From contig JAOQAL010000065.1 of the NCBI GenBank assembly GCA_025963615.1, forward strand, positions 1 to 5,877: 5,877 nt of DNA, written 5' to 3'. The stretch comes from Chitinophagaceae bacterium (GTDB taxonomy: Bacteria; Bacteroidota; Bacteroidia; Chitinophagales; Chitinophagaceae). Shown here piece after piece: positions 4,008 to 5,877 of this stretch. The notes below the pieces were generated by a model that did no database searches, was not told where the DNA came from, and saw nothing but the letters and a program-made list of their open reading frames with translations. Both the position numbers and the translations under genes were made by a program. How positions within the stretch are numbered: position 1 is the stretch's first letter; every line of letters starts with the position of its first letter.

Positions 4008-5877
4008 TTATTTACTCAATTCCAGTTGATTTTTGATAAGGTTGAAATAATACCCGCTTTGTTCCACCAGGCGCTGGTGTGTTCCGAACTCTACAATTTG
4101 GCCATTGTCTATTACGATAATATTGTCGGCATTTTTTACGGTGCTTAACCGGTGCGCGATAATGACAGCGGTGCGTCCATGAAAGAATTTATCGAGATTT
4201 TCAGAGATAATCCGCTCGTTGCTTGCATCGAGTGACGAAGTTGCCTCATCGAATAAAATTATCTCAGGGTTTTTATAAACGGCGCGGGCTATCAGTAATC
4301 GTTGCTTTTGGCCCTGGCTAAGGCCGGCCCCATTATTTCCCAGTTTAGTTTTAATGCCCAGGGGAAGATGATCCACAAATTCTTTTGCATTGGCAATATG
4401 CAGGGCGTGGTTGAGGCGATGTGTGTCAGGCGACTCGTCGCTGAGGGCTATATTATTTTCAATGGTATCGGTAAAAATATATCCATCCTGCATTACCACT
4501 CCGCAGCGGCTTCTCCATTCCGATGTTTCCAATTGCTGTAGTGATAAGCCCCCCGCGGAGATCTCTCCTGAATATGGCTGATAGAACTTCAGGATCAGTT
4601 TAAGAATGGTTGTTTTACCGCTTCCGCTCGCACCCACAATGGCCGTTATTTTGCCGGCAGGTATCGTTAGGTTGATATTATTCAGCACTTTCCTGGAACG
4701 GGGGCCCTCATAATAAAAATCAACGTTTTTCAGAACGATCTTCGTGTGACCGAGCCCCCTTCTCACCGGTGCGGACTGCAACTGCAGGTTCGCATCCTCA
4801 CTTTCAAGCGTATGGATCTCACCTATCCTGTCCAGGCTCATTTTAGCATTCTGAAAATCGGTTATGAAATGAATAAACTCTGAAAGGGGCGCATTAAGGG
4901 CGCCAATAATATATTGAATCGATAACATCATCCCGAAGCTGATCTGACCGTTAATCACGGCTTTCGCCGATAGGAAGGTTATTAGCAGATTCTTCAACTC
5001 ATTAATGAACAGAGACCCGGCTTCCTGGTACTGTGAGAGCTTGGTACTGGCTATGTTGAGTCCAAATAATTTACCCTGTATCGCCTCCCATTCCCAGCGT
5101 TTGCGTTTTTCGCAATTGTTAAGCTTGATCTCCTGCATGCCTGCCAGCAGCTGATGAATACCGGTCTGATTTTCAGCCAGTACCGAAAATCTTTTATAAT
5201 CTATTACTTTACGACGCTGTAAAAAAATCAGGATAAAGGCAAGATACAGTGCGCTGAACAATATGAAAACCCCGAATATGGTTAAGTTATCATAGGCCAG
5301 CAATACCGAAAAGACCAGGAAAGTAAGCATTGAAAAAAAGATGTTCAGCGTTGAAGTGCTTAAGAAACGTTCTATCCTGCTATGGTCTTCTATCCTTTGC
5401 AAAGTGTCTCCCAAATACTTTCCATCAAAATAAGAAAGCGGAAGTTTCATGAGTTTGAACAGGAAATCAGATATGATCGAGATATTTATCCGGGTACTTA
5501 GGTGCAGCAAAAGCCACCGGCGGATAAATTCAATAACATTCCGGCTGAGAAAAAGAAAGAGCTGCCCGATGAGTACCAGGTAAATGAATCCAATATCTTT
5601 TTGCCGGATACCAACATCTGCAATCAATTGGGTAAAAAATGGGAAAAGAAACAGTATTACGCTCGCAACCAAAAGCCCAAGCACGAGCTGCACAATAATT
5701 TTTCGGTATTGAACCAAATATTTCAGGAGATATGCGATACCCTGCTTACGCTCGTTTGCTCCTTCTCCCGATTTGGCAAAAAACATTTCCGTGGGCTGCA
5801 AAAGCAGGAGTATTCCGGTTTCCGGGGTTTCGGGGCTGCTCTCCCAGATCTGAAGAAATTCTTTTTTGGAATACCTG
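4008..5877 (-). CDS. Peptidase-C39-type ABC peptide exporter (5' end cut by window)
   Basis: This is an ATP-driven exporter fused to a leader-cleaving peptidase, in the inner membrane. The frame stays open to the right edge, and 622 residues are visible. The first, RYSKKEFLQIW, then GILLLLQPTEMFF, match the end of a C39 domain; its catalytic Cys and His are beyond the edge. The TTG at 5801 lies inside that domain and is not the start. Visible residues about 59-340 form the transmembrane domain, with at least five clear helices and the EFIRRWLLLHLSTRI and LPLSYFDGKYLGDTLQRI stretches typical of the family. The ATPase follows (379-615): Walker A GASGSGKTT (415-423, K421), Q-loop Q463, signature LSQGQ (519-523), Walker B ILFDE (D543, E544), D-loop SSLD, and switch H575. 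All ATPase residues are present. Family members cut peptides after a double Gly and secrete them. The HlyD-like partner follows after 25 nt. No precursor is seen; about 120 N-terminal residues are missing. Confidence 0.93.
   Translation of the reverse strand, partial: RYSKKEFLQIWESSPETPETGILLLLQPTEMFFAKSGEGANERKQGIAYLLKYLVQYRKIIVQLVLGLLVASVILFLFPFFTQLIADVGIRQKDIGFIYLVLIGQLFLFLSRNVIEFIRRWLLLHLSTRINISIISDFLFKLMKLPLSYFDGKYLGDTLQRIEDHSRIERFLSTSTLNIFFSMLTFLVFSVLLAYDNLTIFGVFILFSALYLAFILIFLQRRKVIDYKRFSVLAENQTGIHQLLAGMQEIKLNNCEKRKRWEWEAIQGKLFGLNIASTKLSQYQEAGSLFINELKNLLITFLSAKAVINGQISFGMMLSIQYIIGALNAPLSEFIHFITDFQNAKMSLDRIGEIHTLESEDANLQLQSAPVRRGLGHTKIVLKNVDFYYEGPRSRKVLNNINLTIPAGKITAIVGASGSGKTTILKLILKFYQPYSGEISAGGLSLQQLETSEWRSRCGVVMQDGYIFTDTIENNIALSDESPDTHRLNHALHIANAKEFVDHLPLGIKTKLGNNGAGLSQGQKQRLLIARAVYKNPEIILFDEATSSLDASNERIISENLDKFFHGRTAVIIAHRLSTVKNADNIIVIDNGQIVEFGTHQRLVEQSGYYFNLIKNQLELSK

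Noticed and set aside
4305..4325. ABC signature LSQGQ read as a degenerate ATPase
   Set aside because: Gln in place of the third residue of LSGGQ is tolerated in C39-type exporters, and every other ATPase motif is intact, so the domain is expected to work.
5799..5801. TTG at 5801 as the start of the exporter
   Set aside because: The frame is open beyond it to the window edge, and the 25 preceding residues match the end of a C39 peptidase domain, so translation begins outside the window.

Overview
The window reads as a chromosomal segment from a Bacteroidota bacterium, most likely Chitinophagaceae or a related Sphingobacteriia-type lineage. The reasons are the protein families (a small HisKA_3-type kinase encoded directly after a multi-helix membrane protein, and a membrane-fusion protein with the Bacteroidota-style N-terminus PPWITRWGNS), the A-rich leaders without Shine-Dalgarno sequences, and the moderate GC content with very AT-rich intergenic DNA. 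This placement is inference; no marker gene is present.

Layout. Positions 1-659 hold no gene I can support. They contain an imperfect hairpin (271-310) and, just before the first gene, a compact AT-rich array of three 8-bp units (628-651). A forward block follows: an uncharacterised 160-residue protein with a CPPxC motif (660-1142), a strong hairpin/terminator (1162-1198), then a tight three-gene unit made of a seven-helix membrane protein (1203-1841), a sensor histidine kinase with no input domain (1814-2617) and a NarL/LuxR-type response regulator (2635-3285). The reverse strand carries an export pair read leftward: a C39-peptidase-type ABC exporter that is cut by the right edge (4008 to beyond 5877), followed 25 nt later by a short HlyD-type accessory protein (3278-3982). 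The two blocks converge and overlap by 8 bp in the palindrome TCAATTGA, which supplies the TGA stop of both genes.

How the parts may work together. The exporter belongs to the group that cleaves a double-glycine leader and secretes a peptide (bacteriocin, RiPP or signalling peptide). The visible residues resume at the last part of the C39 domain, so the catalytic Cys and His lie outside the window. The HlyD-like partner has the membrane anchor, both lipoyl half-motifs and a recognisable C-terminus, but a seven-residue link stands where the long coiled-coil hairpin normally sits. The membrane protein, kinase and regulator look like a three-part signalling unit in which the membrane protein does the sensing. 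That it controls the exporter is only a hypothesis from adjacency. No precursor peptide was recognised in the window; it would be expected upstream of the exporter, beyond the right edge.
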